Source of the DNA: Acanthaster planci
Lineage: Eukaryota; Echinodermata; Asteroidea; Valvatida; Acanthasteridae
Assembly: GCF_001949145.1 (NCBI RefSeq)
Contig: NW_019091507.1
Location: 312,039 to 376,038, forward strand
Length of the DNA: 64,000 nucleotides
Direction of reading: 5' to 3'
Positions 1-12,000 of the stretch are shown here, piece after piece. The notes under the pieces were generated by a model. It saw only the letters and a list, made by a program, of their open reading frames with translations. It did no database searches and was not told the DNA's origin. Both the position numbers and the translations under genes were made by a program. How positions within the stretch are numbered: the first letter of the stretch is position 1; each line of letters starts with the position of its first letter.

Positions 1-1912
1 ACCTCGAGCCTTCAAGTTTCATCTACATACTTAGTATCTTTTTTTTTTGAAAACACACACAATAGTTTTATTAAAAAATTCTACTGAAAATATATGACTC
101 CTGCCAGGCTCTGCATGGAGATTTTTTTTTCCAAAGGCAGCTTTTGAAAACCATCAATTCACCACTGACTGTGGCCACGAACCATAAAACAGAATGGCGT
201 CTCTGATTTACGGTACACATTCATCTGCCCATGGCTTTGCCATAAATCCTGACAGCAGCTCATTTGAGTGGCCCACATGTTAACTTAAATTTATGTACTA
301 ATTTGGCGTGTTTGCCTCAGCAGGATATAATGAAATGCATGAACGTGTACATTGTGATCTGGTGATTGTATGCTCTGTTCGATGTAATCTCTGTCCTACA
401 TACACAGTTTTTATTACACACAGTTCAAGAGGCATTTATAGATGATAAATACAGTTTAAGCACCGTCACAAACAAGCAGTCACTTGCAGGTCTAGGACTT
501 TGTCTCATTCTGGTTCTGTGAGGGTCCTTCAAAGTTTCCATAAGCCCCATGATATTAACATTTTAAGGGGGACCACTTTGCTAAGGACTCAACTGGTCCG
601 GTGCATGATTTGGGTCAAACAAACAGGCATGTAGGTTAGTGTATCCTTTTGTCATGAGCTTGTCTGTTTTGAGGGTGCTTTAACCCAGGAAAGATTAAAG
701 GGCATATTACATTTTTGATGTGTAGATGTGATTGATTCCTACTGGTTAAATAAGCCTTTATATTTTCCTGGCTCCCTTGAACATGTTGAATGCTATGCCG
801 TTATGTTTGTCTTTCTCTGTAGTTTTGGAATAGGGACCATGCATTCCTTCATAGGAAAAAATGGAATGACTTTGCCCCAAATCCTCTGGAGTACTACATG
901 CATGAGTATTAATGAAAAGGGAAAAAATAAAGGCCAAACCCATTTTGAAAAAAAAAAAGCAATCATAGCGTTTGGCAGTCTTGATTTAAAAAAAGCAAAA
1001 ATTCACAGATAAATTTTGGTATGTACTAAACAAATGCAATAAATTATCAAACAAAACTTATCATGGTAATTTCTCACCAAGAGAACAACACAGACTGAAA
1101 TGTGTTGAAAAAAAGTGAGAGAAAACAAGAGAAGAAATTAACTTTAATACTCAATGTCCATACTGTATTCAGAATGCAGAGTTTGTTTGACCACACTTGT
1201 GCACTTTTAGCAACATTGAAGATGTTGCATCAGGAGACACGACCCTATATTCATTTTTTCCCCAAATTCATTTACATATTTTCCTAATTTCCACGTAATT
1301 CTCAGGTTTGCAGTGGGTAGAAATAACCAATAAGGGTCGATAACACACGTGCATAGTGCACATTTGCCAAGCCTGGACAGATACATTTAAGCCGACAATT
1401 TCTGGGCACTGTATGACTGGCTTCTCAAGTCCTGCATTTCGAAAACAGAAATTACCCCCTTTGTTTGGAGGTAGTTCCAAACTGAATCAGTTGTTTGTAA
1501 CTATTGACAGTATCCAGTGGGTGACTATTGTGTGGGTGGTGTAACTGTGAAGGGTGTGACATTGTGGGACATTGTGGTCAGTCCTGTCTCACAATGGTTG
1601 GGTCAACAGATCAATGTCAGCTTATCAGATAGGCAGTTGATGTGTAAACAAACTCATTGTAATGGGAGATGGCCAAGTCTACTCAGTTGCAACTTGTAAG
1701 TCAATTGGTTTACAGGCACCTATCACTGTTGGCATAAAGTCACAGACTTTTTCATAGCCAACTATTTGTAACTGGACTGCTGGCAGAGCTAAATGATATC
1801 ATTTTATCTGTGTCAGTGTAAAATTACAAATTAAGTTTGTCTGCAGAGTAATTTGGATTTGGCAGTCAATTCATGGTTTCATATCTTGATTCTATGTCAT
1901 ATTTTATTATTC
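1..1912. other. No recognised gene; possible 3' end of a minus-strand transcript
   Basis: This AT-rich stretch holds only short open frames with no recognisable protein. On the minus strand an AATAAA hexamer lies at 67-72, followed downstream on that strand by a homopolymer run (41-51). It could be a poly(A) signal ending a transcript that starts further right, perhaps at the candidate exon near 6.5 kb. That link is speculation. Confidence 0.25.
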
Positions 1913-2596
1913 NNNNNNNNNNNNNNNNNNNNNNNNNNNNNNNNNNNNNNNNNNNNNNNNNNNNNNNNNNNNNNNNNNNNNNNNNNNNNNNNNNNNNNNN
2001 NNNNNNNNNNNNNNNNNNNNNNNNNNNNNNNNNNNNNNNNNNNNNNNNNNNNNNNNNNNNNNNNNNNNNNNNNNNNNNNNNNNNNNNNNNNNNNNNNNNN
2101 NNNNNNNNNNNNNNNNNNNNNNNNNNNNNNNNNNNNNNNNNNNNNNNNNNNNNNNNNNNNNNNNNNNNNNNNNNNNNNNNNNNNNNNNNNNNNNNNNNNN
2201 NNNNNNNNNNNNNNNNNNNNNNNNNNNNNNNNNNNNNNNNNNNNNNNNNNNNNNNNNNNNNNNNNNNNNNNNNNNNNNNNNNNNNNNNNNNNNNNNNNNN
2301 NNNNNNNNNNNNNNNNNNNNNNNNNNNNNNNNNNNNNNNNNNNNNNNNNNNNNNNNNNNNNNNNNNNNNNNNNNNNNNNNNNNNNNNNNNNNNNNNNNNN
2401 NNNNNNNNNNNNNNNNNNNNNNNNNNNNNNNNNNNNNNNNNNNNNNNNNNNNNNNNNNNNNNNNNNNNNNNNNNNNNNNNNNNNNNNNNNNNNNNNNNNN
2501 NNNNNNNNNNNNNNNNNNNNNNNNNNNNNNNNNNNNNNNNNNNNNNNNNNNNNNNNNNNNNNNNNNNNNNNNNNNNNNNNNNNNNNNNNNNNNNNN
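1913..2596. other. Assembly gap (684 Ns)
   Basis: This is an unbroken run of N. Open frames that appear to cross it are artefacts of unknown bases. Whatever lies here is not visible. Confidence 0.99.
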
Positions 2597-2829
2597 TCCT
2601 GATGCAGAATGAGCTATTCAGGAGAGCCAAAATTCTGTGAGGGTGATATAATTTGTGGCAATGACCTCCGACACATCGATTTTTGGAAAAGTTTGGTAAG
2701 ACGACTTGGAATCATTGCATTGTTTTGGACAGCTATAGCCATCCTTATAGGGACAGCTTGCGTAACTCAGAAATGCTGGAAAAAGTTATCAAGTTGACAA
2801 TTCCCTTACCAAACTTGACTGCTGTTATT

Positions 2830-3195
2830 TAGCATTCCTTTAATTAGCATGCACATAGTATGCCTCTTAACATGTAAATGCCATGAGAACTGCTTTGTGA
2901 TAGCATTCAGTTCTTATAAGGCATTCTTTGAGGATAGCAGTTTCATAGCAGCTTTTCAGCAGTTTTATATAGAGCATGTCAAAAGCCTGAATTATTTAAA
3001 TGAGCTACAGCATTCAAATTCGCATGCTATGGAGAATGCTATTTCGCATGCTTTTCTCATAGCACTCGCATGCTGTGAGATAGCATTCTCCTTGTAGCAT
3101 GCAAATGTTATTTCACATGCTATTCTCATCGTATTCTCATGCTATGAGATAGCCTTCGCATGCTTTGAGAAAAGCATTCACGAATGCAGTCAACC
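2830..3195. repeat. GCATGC / AGCATTC-rich degenerate repeat patch
   Basis: Short units such as GCATGCTATGAGATAGCATT recur in variable form and in both orientations (AGCATGC, GAATGC, GAGATAGC, ATAGCATT) over about 350 bp. The units are themselves partly palindromic. A second patch with the same words lies at about 4438-4620. No coding role is apparent, and it looks like a decayed minisatellite or foldback element. Confidence 0.6.
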
Positions 3196-4437
3196 TACAT
3201 ACATATTGTAGCTACTACAAGTACCTTTGCAAACTTTGCATTATATGTGCTTCCACCATTAATCATGAGAGTTTCAAGTCTTAAAGTGTTTAAAAACACT
3301 GGATATTAAGACTAGACTATAAAACGTGAAAAAATGAGAGTGCTTCAAATAATGCAAAAACTTCTACATGTATGCCCTTCGAAATCTAGAAAAAATGCAT
3401 TTATTTAACACTAGGTACGGTAATGCATGTGAATTCCTTTCTGAGTGAATTAATTTGATGTATAATTGTAAGTCCCCTGTGATGTTTCATCACGTTCATA
3501 CATCCCAAATTACATCAATCTTGCACCAGTCCTATAAAATTTGTTTAATTCCTCGTTTAAATGTTCGATGGATAAAACAATCAACCTATTAATTGGGATG
3601 AACATTTTTATCTAGCAACAAATGGTAATTTGATGGAGGGATCAATATGTTCCTGCATACATGTATACACGGAACAAAATGCACTGAACATATGATATCC
3701 AAGATAATATTCTTGGATTTCTTTAAAGTTGACAGATTTAAGATCAATCGTGCATCGATCGATGTCCGTTAGTCCCAGTATCATCACCGTTTGTCATGTT
3801 TGTCCTTTTCTTTTTTAAATTTGGAAATATCCCAAAAAAGACTGGCTCTGAACTACCGGTAGGTCATGGTTACGGGGACTTGTACGTGTCTGCCTTCTAG
3901 GTAATGCTTGCAAAAGATAGCCTGCATACATCTGAAATTTGAAAAAATTTGAAGGAATTAACCTGTGCCAGCTAGTCTAAAGCTACAGCTGCTAATGCAT
4001 TGCACACAAAGATGTACATGACATACATGTACATGCATGTATGTACTCTTGAGCATGTTGAGTACAAGTTAATTTACTTCTGGTACAGTGGAAATAGGCA
4101 ACAGTGAAATCTATAGCTGAATTGGTTGATAGCATAGGGATAAAAAGTCATGTACCTTACAACTGCATCTCTTAGCATCTCACATGTAAACTTACTGTCT
4201 ATGATTCTGCAGTGAAACAATTTTGCAAACTGCCATCAACCAACATGTCTTCCTTGCTTCATGGTGTAACTGCCAACTGACTGAATTCAAATTTCCCACC
4301 ACGATCTGCAAGGTCAGCATGCAGTTGATGCAGCTAGAGTCCATGCAGTAGGGCAGTTGAGTGTCCACTGCACGGAGTCTGGGTAGCATACTGCTAATTA
4401 TGGAATTCTTTCTGGCTTTACTATAAATAAAGCTGTT
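3196..4437. other. Intergenic, nothing recognised
   Basis: This stretch is AT-rich and has no credible exon on either strand. A cluster of ACATGTA palindromes lies near 4012-4045. Confidence 0.5.
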
Positions 4438-4620
4438 CTTGAATGCTATGATTGCTTGTGAATGCTGAGGGGAATGCTATGATGGCTTGTGAATGCTAAC
4501 AGGAATGCTATTTGGACTGCTGACCATACGGTAGCAGTCCATGATTCATTCAATCCCTTGCATGCTATGTGATTGCCATAGCAGTTACATGCTGTCGGAA
4601 TCATGCCATTGCAATGCTAA
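4438..4620. repeat. Second GAATGCTATGA-type repeat patch
   Basis: Direct near-copies of GAATGCTATGATTGCTTGTG occur side by side near 4440-4490, followed by further GAATGCTA and GCATGCTAT words. It shares its vocabulary with the patch at 2830-3195, about 1.3 kb to the left. Confidence 0.6.
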
Positions 4621-6480
4621 CCAACTGCCAACAAATAAGCACATTCTGAACCAGAAATTATACTTATACATGACAAAACTGTAAGTAAAAACAGAGAAAC
4701 TGTGATCAATGGAACTACAAGCTTTAAATCGTTCAAAGTGTTGTTGATAACTGCAACGCATGATGTATCACTAGCATCAAGCAATCCAGCAAGCTCCATT
4801 ACTCAAGGGAACAGTGCTACCAGTGGCCTCAGAATGATTTGAAATGGGGGGCATACAGTTTTGAGACCATCAGGCAGCAGCCTTAATAGGACGATTTATC
4901 CCATTATAGGATCTGCAAACAGTTTGGGGGGGTGGGAGGGGACTGGTCCCCGGGGACCATGCTATACCGCTGCCAGTGAGTGCTACTGGACTATCAATTA
5001 GATGTCCTCCCTTCAAACTTTTTATGTACTGGCAGGATTGATATCCACCACTAAAAGATAGTAATGGTAAGTTAAAGTAAAACTCCTTGTACAAATACAT
5101 GTAACTCCCGAATCCCTGAATAGCTTTGCTCATGGCCATGTGCCATTCTAGAAGTATGCAATGACAAAGGTCATATCCACTATGAGGTGGAACCACAGAT
5201 GGTGTGCTTTTACATACATTGGACAGCAGAAATAGTGAGAATTAACTCATGACACTCATGATTAAATGCACACTTGGCACAGGCCAAGCAGAGCATGGAT
5301 GACCCATTTCAGTTTTTACATGTAGGCCTACACCGTGTGCTCGTGAATAAGCTCAGCTTTAAAAACTACTGTACCACAAGCCTGTTTCTCCAGTGCTGGT
5401 TAGGGACTGCATGAAGCCCAGGTGGGAGAACAAAATTAACGTAGATCACAAGATGCAGATGTATACATATGTACCGGTATGTAGAGCAGAGGGCACTGTG
5501 TGTAGCAGGGCATTCATTTACTGGCACAATGTTTTGGGGCCCTCATCGAGGGTGGATCCAGCATTACGGGAAAGGAGGGTGGAAGAGGAGGGATGGCGCT
5601 GTCTTTGAGCCCCACACTGTGAAATATATCGTGAAGTCATGGACAACTTACATGTAGAGTGGGGTCTATGGCCCACTGAAGGGCACTAGAAAATAAGAGA
5701 TTCCAGATCACCTGAGGTATAATCCTGGAGAAGTACTGTGAGTTTTTATCACGATATTATTTAAGGGAGACGGAGGTGGACGATGCGTGGTAATGATGAG
5801 CACAGGCTCTCTTAATCTGATCATAGAGCTACTATGATCTGATGAGCCTGGGTTGCACTCTATGAAGTGCTGTGAAACACGAGATGAGACGCTTTATATC
5901 AAAATGCAGAGGCAAGAGATTCAAATGATGTTCCATGCGCATACCTTAAGAATGGATTAACTTCAATCAGGATGAAGTATTAAAGCCTTGGATGAGAGCA
6001 GGGCTCCATCTTGGAATAAAATCCCTTCATACCCTTTCCCGGTCAATGTTTAAACCTGCCTGCCCACCACCAGCAATATTATTCAGACTGACACTCACAG
6101 TGGATCCGAGCCTATTTTTCGACCGAACTCATGTATTTGAAGCAAATACACTGTGTAAAGACTGAATCGTCAGTGTTTAAAAAAAATGTAAAAAAGGGGA
6201 GGGTTGGTAAATTTTGCACAAACAAAAACTGCCTGTCACAAATTGTTCTCACCTTACATCCAATCGTTACATTTAGGACACCCTTTCATTTCTTTTTACA
6301 CTCAGTATTTTAACTCAGGAAGTCTCCATTTTGCACAACTGAAGGCTTGCAGAGTCTTCAGAAATGAGAAACCCTGACCTATTCTGGCAGTTGAACACAG
6401 GCTTAGCAAGGTCCAAAAAGGACGAATCATCACAAGTTTGACACACAAACTACATTTCCAGTCTAATAAGTGCATTAATC
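4621..6480. other. Intergenic, nothing firmly recognised
   Basis: Several short open frames occur on both strands, but none carries a recognisable domain or convincing splice borders. A minus-strand piece near 4880-4915 starts at a fair acceptor (TTTGCAG) and ends in a stop codon after about 13 codons. It could be a terminal exon, but the evidence is too thin. Confidence 0.35.
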
Positions 6481-6486
6481 CAAGAT

Positions 6487-6700
6487 CGCTACCTTTGTAT
6501 CCGCCATGTGGCCTGCCTTCCCGACGGCACTGGCTGGTGCGGCTACCGGTGACGCTCCCCGGCCCAGCACACTGCAGGACCAGGCGAAGTTGCCTAGCCC
6601 GGCGCTCACGCTTGGCAGAAGGTACCTCGGGTCCACCTCCCTTCCTCATGCCAAGAGCCAAACGACGCACTTCACTACCCTCACCTGCTCAAGATTGTCA
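6487..6700 (-). other. Candidate minus-strand first exon (GC-rich, start MADTK)
   Basis: A GC-rich island in an AT-rich neighbourhood. On the minus strand an ATG in good context (CACATGGCGG) opens the short peptide MADTK and is followed at once by a donor-like GGTAGCG, the pattern of a 5'UTR plus a tiny first coding exon. Downstream exons toward position 1 could not be identified. It may equally be a promoter island or a chance match. Confidence 0.2.
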
Positions 6701-6719
6701 ATCTGGCGTGGTTTGATGA

Positions 6720-8200
6720 TCCACAATGTTTATAAAACTGTCACCCTGAAAGGACAATTTAAATAACAAATATCAATCATAAAATTAAATATTTATCTTG
6801 TTACTACACCGGGCATAGTTGTGTTTTTCCCCAAATTTTACAGATTAAGTTTTGTGCAACAAAGTGTGAGTCTCATTCATTTCCGGTCAGTGTTACTGTT
6901 GAGTACCATCGGCAATCTTCAAGATCCTGTGGGAAGTCTCACTTTACTTGGCCCTTTTCAAAATAATCTTCAACGGCTGCGAATGAGAAACAATTGATGG
7001 CCAAATGACCATGCTGCAAGATCAACTTAGATCAGGCAAAAACTGACAACCATGAAGATCAACCAATAGTAACGCTATTCACAGGGAAGCCAATTTTTGA
7101 TTGTGTTCTAAATTGACAGTATCAAATTGACAATGAATGCACCTCATGGCACCAATTGTTTCAATCACACAGGAACGGCAGCAAGGTTCTGCAAACTACA
7201 GGTAAAGTCTATAATCTAACTTACTCTAGTTTAAATAGAAGCCAATTAATAATATAAGCTAATATGGGCTAATTTTTAAGCTTGTTTGATTACATACACG
7301 AATAGTTTGAAGTAGCAGCAAGCCTAAAAAACTTCAAGTAACCGAAGGGAAAGATTTCTGTAAGTGCCAAGCCATCAACAAATTCACCCTACTTTTCTTG
7401 TTCCCCTTGCTAATTTCCCCCAAAGATTAGCACTAGCAGTAGCACTGCAGGCACCCATTTTTAGACCTGTTCACCTGCTAGGCTAATTGTGTTCATGGCA
7501 CTATCTTAAGAATTCCAAGGAATTGTTAGTCAACTGTCTTCGTAAACTTGTAACTAAGTAGTAGTTTGCTAACTAGTGCTAGTAGGTAGGTCTGAAAAAA
7601 AGAATTAGAGTGTTCATTTCAACCAGTGCCAAGCCAATTACTGCCAATACTACTACACGTAGGCCTAGAATTTTACCTGTAAAGTAAAAAAGATTACCAC
7701 AGACTAGTTCGTCGTTTGCGATCAAGTCGATCTGTCGCAGATCAGCTTTTGCTTCGCCCTTAAGTTGTTTGGTATAAATAGGCCTTCGCGCAATCATCAT
7801 CGTCTCATTATCGAGTAACAGTGAGTAACATGGTAGCCGGGCACATCGGTCACAAACCACACAATGACTAGAAGCAGAACCTCTCCACGGGTATTATTGA
7901 TTGAGAGATTACTGCACGGTCGAGTAACCACTTGTGCACACCTGTTGTCTGGCCCACCTGAGTGCGACGTGCTGGAACAAGGACCTTGTGCAATTGTGCG
8001 AAGAACCGTTGTTGGCCAGCTGTACATTTATTTCACCAGTCCAAACAGACAAATCTTTCTTTCATTTATGTCACGTCTGATAAAAGTGTGATAAAAACTG
8101 GTTCAGATGCATATTTGTATAGTTTTAGAAGACTCCTGCGATTAAGTGAACTTTGTCGTCTTTATCGGGTATAAAAATCATTTTTGTGCCCGTGGATATT
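6720..8200. other. Intergenic, nothing recognised
   Basis: This is AT-rich sequence with no credible exon. Several ORFs of 60-90 codons overlap each other on both strands without splice signals or recognisable protein features. Confidence 0.5.
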
Positions 8201-8816
8201 GGCGGCGCGCGTCTCCTAGCAACTGTAAACTTTTTGCCCTTCTGGATTTCCGGTTTGTGTAGAGGGCGCCCTTTATTTGCGGCACGCACGCATTTGAAAA
8301 CAGTTATAACTTGGAGCTCCCATTCCAAAGAAACGACGTGCTTTTTTTTTTTAATTAAGCGTGGCATAAAATACTTACGCAAGAAAATTAAGTATAAACC
8401 GTTTCATGATTTTCCACGAAGCAAGTACATTCATTGTTTTGTCAGTGTCTGTGCAGCGGAGCTCGTTGCAGCACAGAAACGCGCGCCTTGATTTTTCAGT
8501 GCCCGTGGAGTTCTTCTGTGACGAAACAAACACAACACGTAAAAAAATTATTTCCACAGTGACAATTTTGTTATCTTGTAGCTCTCCTTATCTTGCTTTG
8601 CTTAGTTCAAACAGTGCGGCCGGTTGAACGCACACACTCATTTCCCGAATCTGGTCGGTTTTTTGACAGAGAGTAAAGTAAACTAAGAATAGCTGTGGGC
8701 GCTACGGGGGCATTCATTTGCCCGTGGATCTTGCCGCCAGCTGCCTGCGTGTCCGACCTAGGCTCGTTATTCACTTTTGGCACACCGCCCTCGCATAACT
8801 AAACTTGAACTTCGCC
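8200..8816 (+). promoter_or_regulatory. Probable promoter / 5'UTR region of the coiled-coil gene
   Basis: This stretch immediately precedes the start codon at 8817. It is richer in CpG (for example GGCGGCGCGCG near 8199) than the flanks and contains no open frame joined to the gene. The transcription start is not visible, so the call rests on position and base composition. Confidence 0.35.
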
Positions 8817-9020
8817 ATGAGTTACCGCAGCAGGAAACTGTTACAAACCGGGCAGGGAAAGCGAGCTGAGGCGGACGCCCACGCAGCACTTCGGCCGATG
8901 GTAGCACCCACGGTTGATTCAGGACCGGTGAACAGCCTCGGATTTTCCATACCCATCCCAAGCATCAGACAGGCAGATATCCAGGAAGGATTGGGGGACA
9001 TTACATCTCGTCTGAATAGG
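8817..9020 (+). CDS. Coiled-coil gene, first coding exon
   Basis: The ATG at 8817 is the first in-frame ATG after the CpG-rich region and opens with MSYRSRKLLQTGQGKR. The exon ends in a strong donor (GTACGT) in phase 0. Its end (about residues 50-68, with ADIQEGLGDITSRLNR) looks helical and continues into exon 2, whose acceptor lies 3.1 kb downstream. An in-frame TTG twelve bases earlier is not needed as a start. Confidence 0.75.
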
Positions 9021-12000
9021 GTACGTTTTACAGTTTCCTTGTACAGTTTTGATTGTCCGTTTCGCAAACGAAAATCGTCTGAGGTTCTTGGCGACACAAA
9101 AACTGACATTCGTGCCGAGGTATTGATCCATAAATATTTGCAAATTATCCAATCACCTGAGACAGTAAACAGTTTTGGGCAGTCACTTGAAAGACAAATG
9201 TCACCAACATGGGAGTAAATCCTGGGGTTGGGGGATGCCGAGGGAGTATATACCCCCCCCCCCCCCTTTTAAGGTGGTGGGCTGTTGGGGGGTGGGCTAT
9301 TGGATCATTCCCCCACTTTTTTGTGATGAGCAAAAAAAACACACACACAAACAAACAAAATAAAAGGGATTGTGAAGAATTTTTAGGATTTTCCAACGAC
9401 TAAAATGTTTGCAGTATCACTTAAAAGGGACAGCAATTTTAAAAGACAATACGGGCGTTTCAAAATAACGCTAACGCCAATCACAATGCGAGAAATATGT
9501 CGACCCAATGCGCGTTTGGAAAGGGTCGACAGATTTCGGGCATCATGATTAGCCAACGCATTGCAAACTAAGTTGGAGGCGCGCTAATGCGAATCGCCCG
9601 TGTTCTGATGTAAGAATCTGTATGAATTCGATTTTGATACACATTACAGATGTACATCTTTGTCTTTGTCATGAACATTGCCTCCTATATAGTGTATCAT
9701 GCCCACCCCCTTCCCCCGCTTTTCAAACATCCAAATTGAAACGAAAAGTGATTTTCTGGCCATTATCTTGAATTTCCAGTGAAGCCAACCTCTTCACGAG
9801 AGTCACCAGGTGGCGCTATTTCGGTCCGATTTTGCACTGTTTTCGCTGTGGGCGAGTACTTGGCGTAGCGCAACCCTAGGGTGACCTCTCATTGGTGATC
9901 CCCAAAATGCAATCATCATTTTAATTGTTTGAACTTGTATAGCAGGAAATTAGCCCTCCTACCTGGCCATGAGTTTCAGGAAATTAATGTTGTCCAGGTC
10001 AATGTATCAAATCAAGTGCACTGCAAGACTAATAGAAAACGTACATGATAAAAAAACATAATATATAGCGGCTGCACGCAGGGAAGATTATGATATAATT
10101 AACCTCTCCATTTTGGATGAAGGAAGCGATAAATATTATTCATTGCACGCAAACGAAAGGAAAAGTAAGAATCGAAGGAAGAACTCCTATTCAATCAATA
10201 AAGAATCAGAACGTGCCGTTTGTCTTTAAGATATACGTAATATTGAAACATTTCGTGACAGGCTTTTAGTGTCAGAGATGTCGGTGTGTTTCTGTGAAAA
10301 GAGCTTTCGGAAGTAGGAATGTTTGCTTTCCCGTAAAATGTTCGTTTTCTTAATAACAACAAAAATAAAGTTGTTGTGTTCTGCACTCGGTAAATATCAT
10401 GTAGGTCTACTCAACAGGTGAGTTACGGGTGTTCGGAAAATTTCTCACCTCTTTACTTTGTTTTCTTTTGTTTTTGTTTTGGTGGTTTCCGTTCGTTTTG
10501 CTCACAAATCCGGTTAAATGTATACACCCACTGATTTCTGACCCTCGTAGGTTAAGAAGTAGGCTCACAGCATTTTGTATTATACAATGACAGTAAAAAC
10601 GCCTGTCATATCAATCAGTTGAGTCGCCGATCACTCGTCTTGTCACTGAATTATTGGTTAAAGTGCACGGCAAAAATGCTGACTTGCAATAATTTTGGAT
10701 CGACTGAGGTCACCGGTAGCCATCTTACCGTGTCGACTACAAAGGGTCTGGGCCAGTTTGTTTCACAAGGATCTGGATCTCAATGGCCGAGTTCGGGCGG
10801 CTTGTTCCCGTATGTTCACGAACAGCTCTATTTGTTGGCCGCTTGAGCTCCAGGAACAAACAACCAATTATCGCTGGTAGTTTGTGAGAAGCAACGTGCA
10901 ACATGGCGGCGTCCATGTAGGCTAGGTTATTCGAGAGCTAATGTTCGGATGGGCTGAATTCTTTTCTATATAAACAGGAACATTCATTTCTGTGTAATGT
11001 GTAAATAATGTTAATTTTGCAAAAAAATTCTCATTGTCTATGGCTTTGGAAACCATCTCTCTACTTTTTGCAGCTGCTTAAAAATCAAAATCTCACGGGT
11101 TTTTCCATGTGTTCCTGTAAAACCCCGACGAGGAAGTGGTGTGTGATCCTGTTCCAAGAACAGTGTTCTTGAGTCGTGTCCCGCCGTTCGAGCGCGAGAA
11201 CAAGAAACCCGTGTCAAGAAAAGGCCACCCGAACTCGACCAATCAGTGATCCCATCGCTGGTTCGCTCCGTTCATTAGGCGGGTTTTGGTTTCAGTGAAT
11301 CAACGACGGATCACTGATTGCGATCCGGATCCACGTGAAACAAACTGGCCCTGTTTCACGCGTATCCGAATCGTGATCCGATGCTGGTTCACTGACAGCA
11401 GAACTCGCGTAATGGATGGAACGAACCAGCGATGGGATCACTGAAAGAGAATCACATCCTTGTGAAACAAACAGACCCACAGGTGATCGCTGACTCGCGT
11501 GCCGTTGCAACTACATGTACATGTATATACGTGCATTAATTTGGCTGTGGCTCTGAAAGAGCTCCATGTTTTTTTGTTATCTCTTATAGCCGGGGAAGGG
11601 GAGTCCCGCTCCAATAAAAACATCGGCTGCCCTATTGCCAATCTTTTTGAAAGGGTTGACAAGAGATGTCCTTGTATCATGTTGGGATTCTTCGCAAAAA
11701 AAATCTTGTATTGCTGTACGGCTGTTAATGTGCACTTAGACGACCACAGAATAGTGGCAGGTCTTTTTGAAAGATCAACGTAGGTGTAAAGATATGCATT
11801 GGAATAAATCTGTGACCTTGAGTTTCAAGTCAATCCAGTAAGGGATTTTGTTGTCACGGTCACTCATTTGTGTGCGCTGGCCACTGAATTGAGTACAACT
11901 GAAAAAAGTTAATAGGCCTATTTCTGGCCAGAAATGAAAATACGTTTTCACAAGAATGGTTCGTCAGATTTTCAGGAAACGTTTCCAAATAACTGTAAAA

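Noticed and set aside
1853-2640. Open frames of about 250 codons on both strands
   Set aside because: They consist almost entirely of the N gap.
6302-6670. A 122-codon minus-strand ORF
   Set aside because: There is no recognisable protein; it is a by-product of the GC-rich island.
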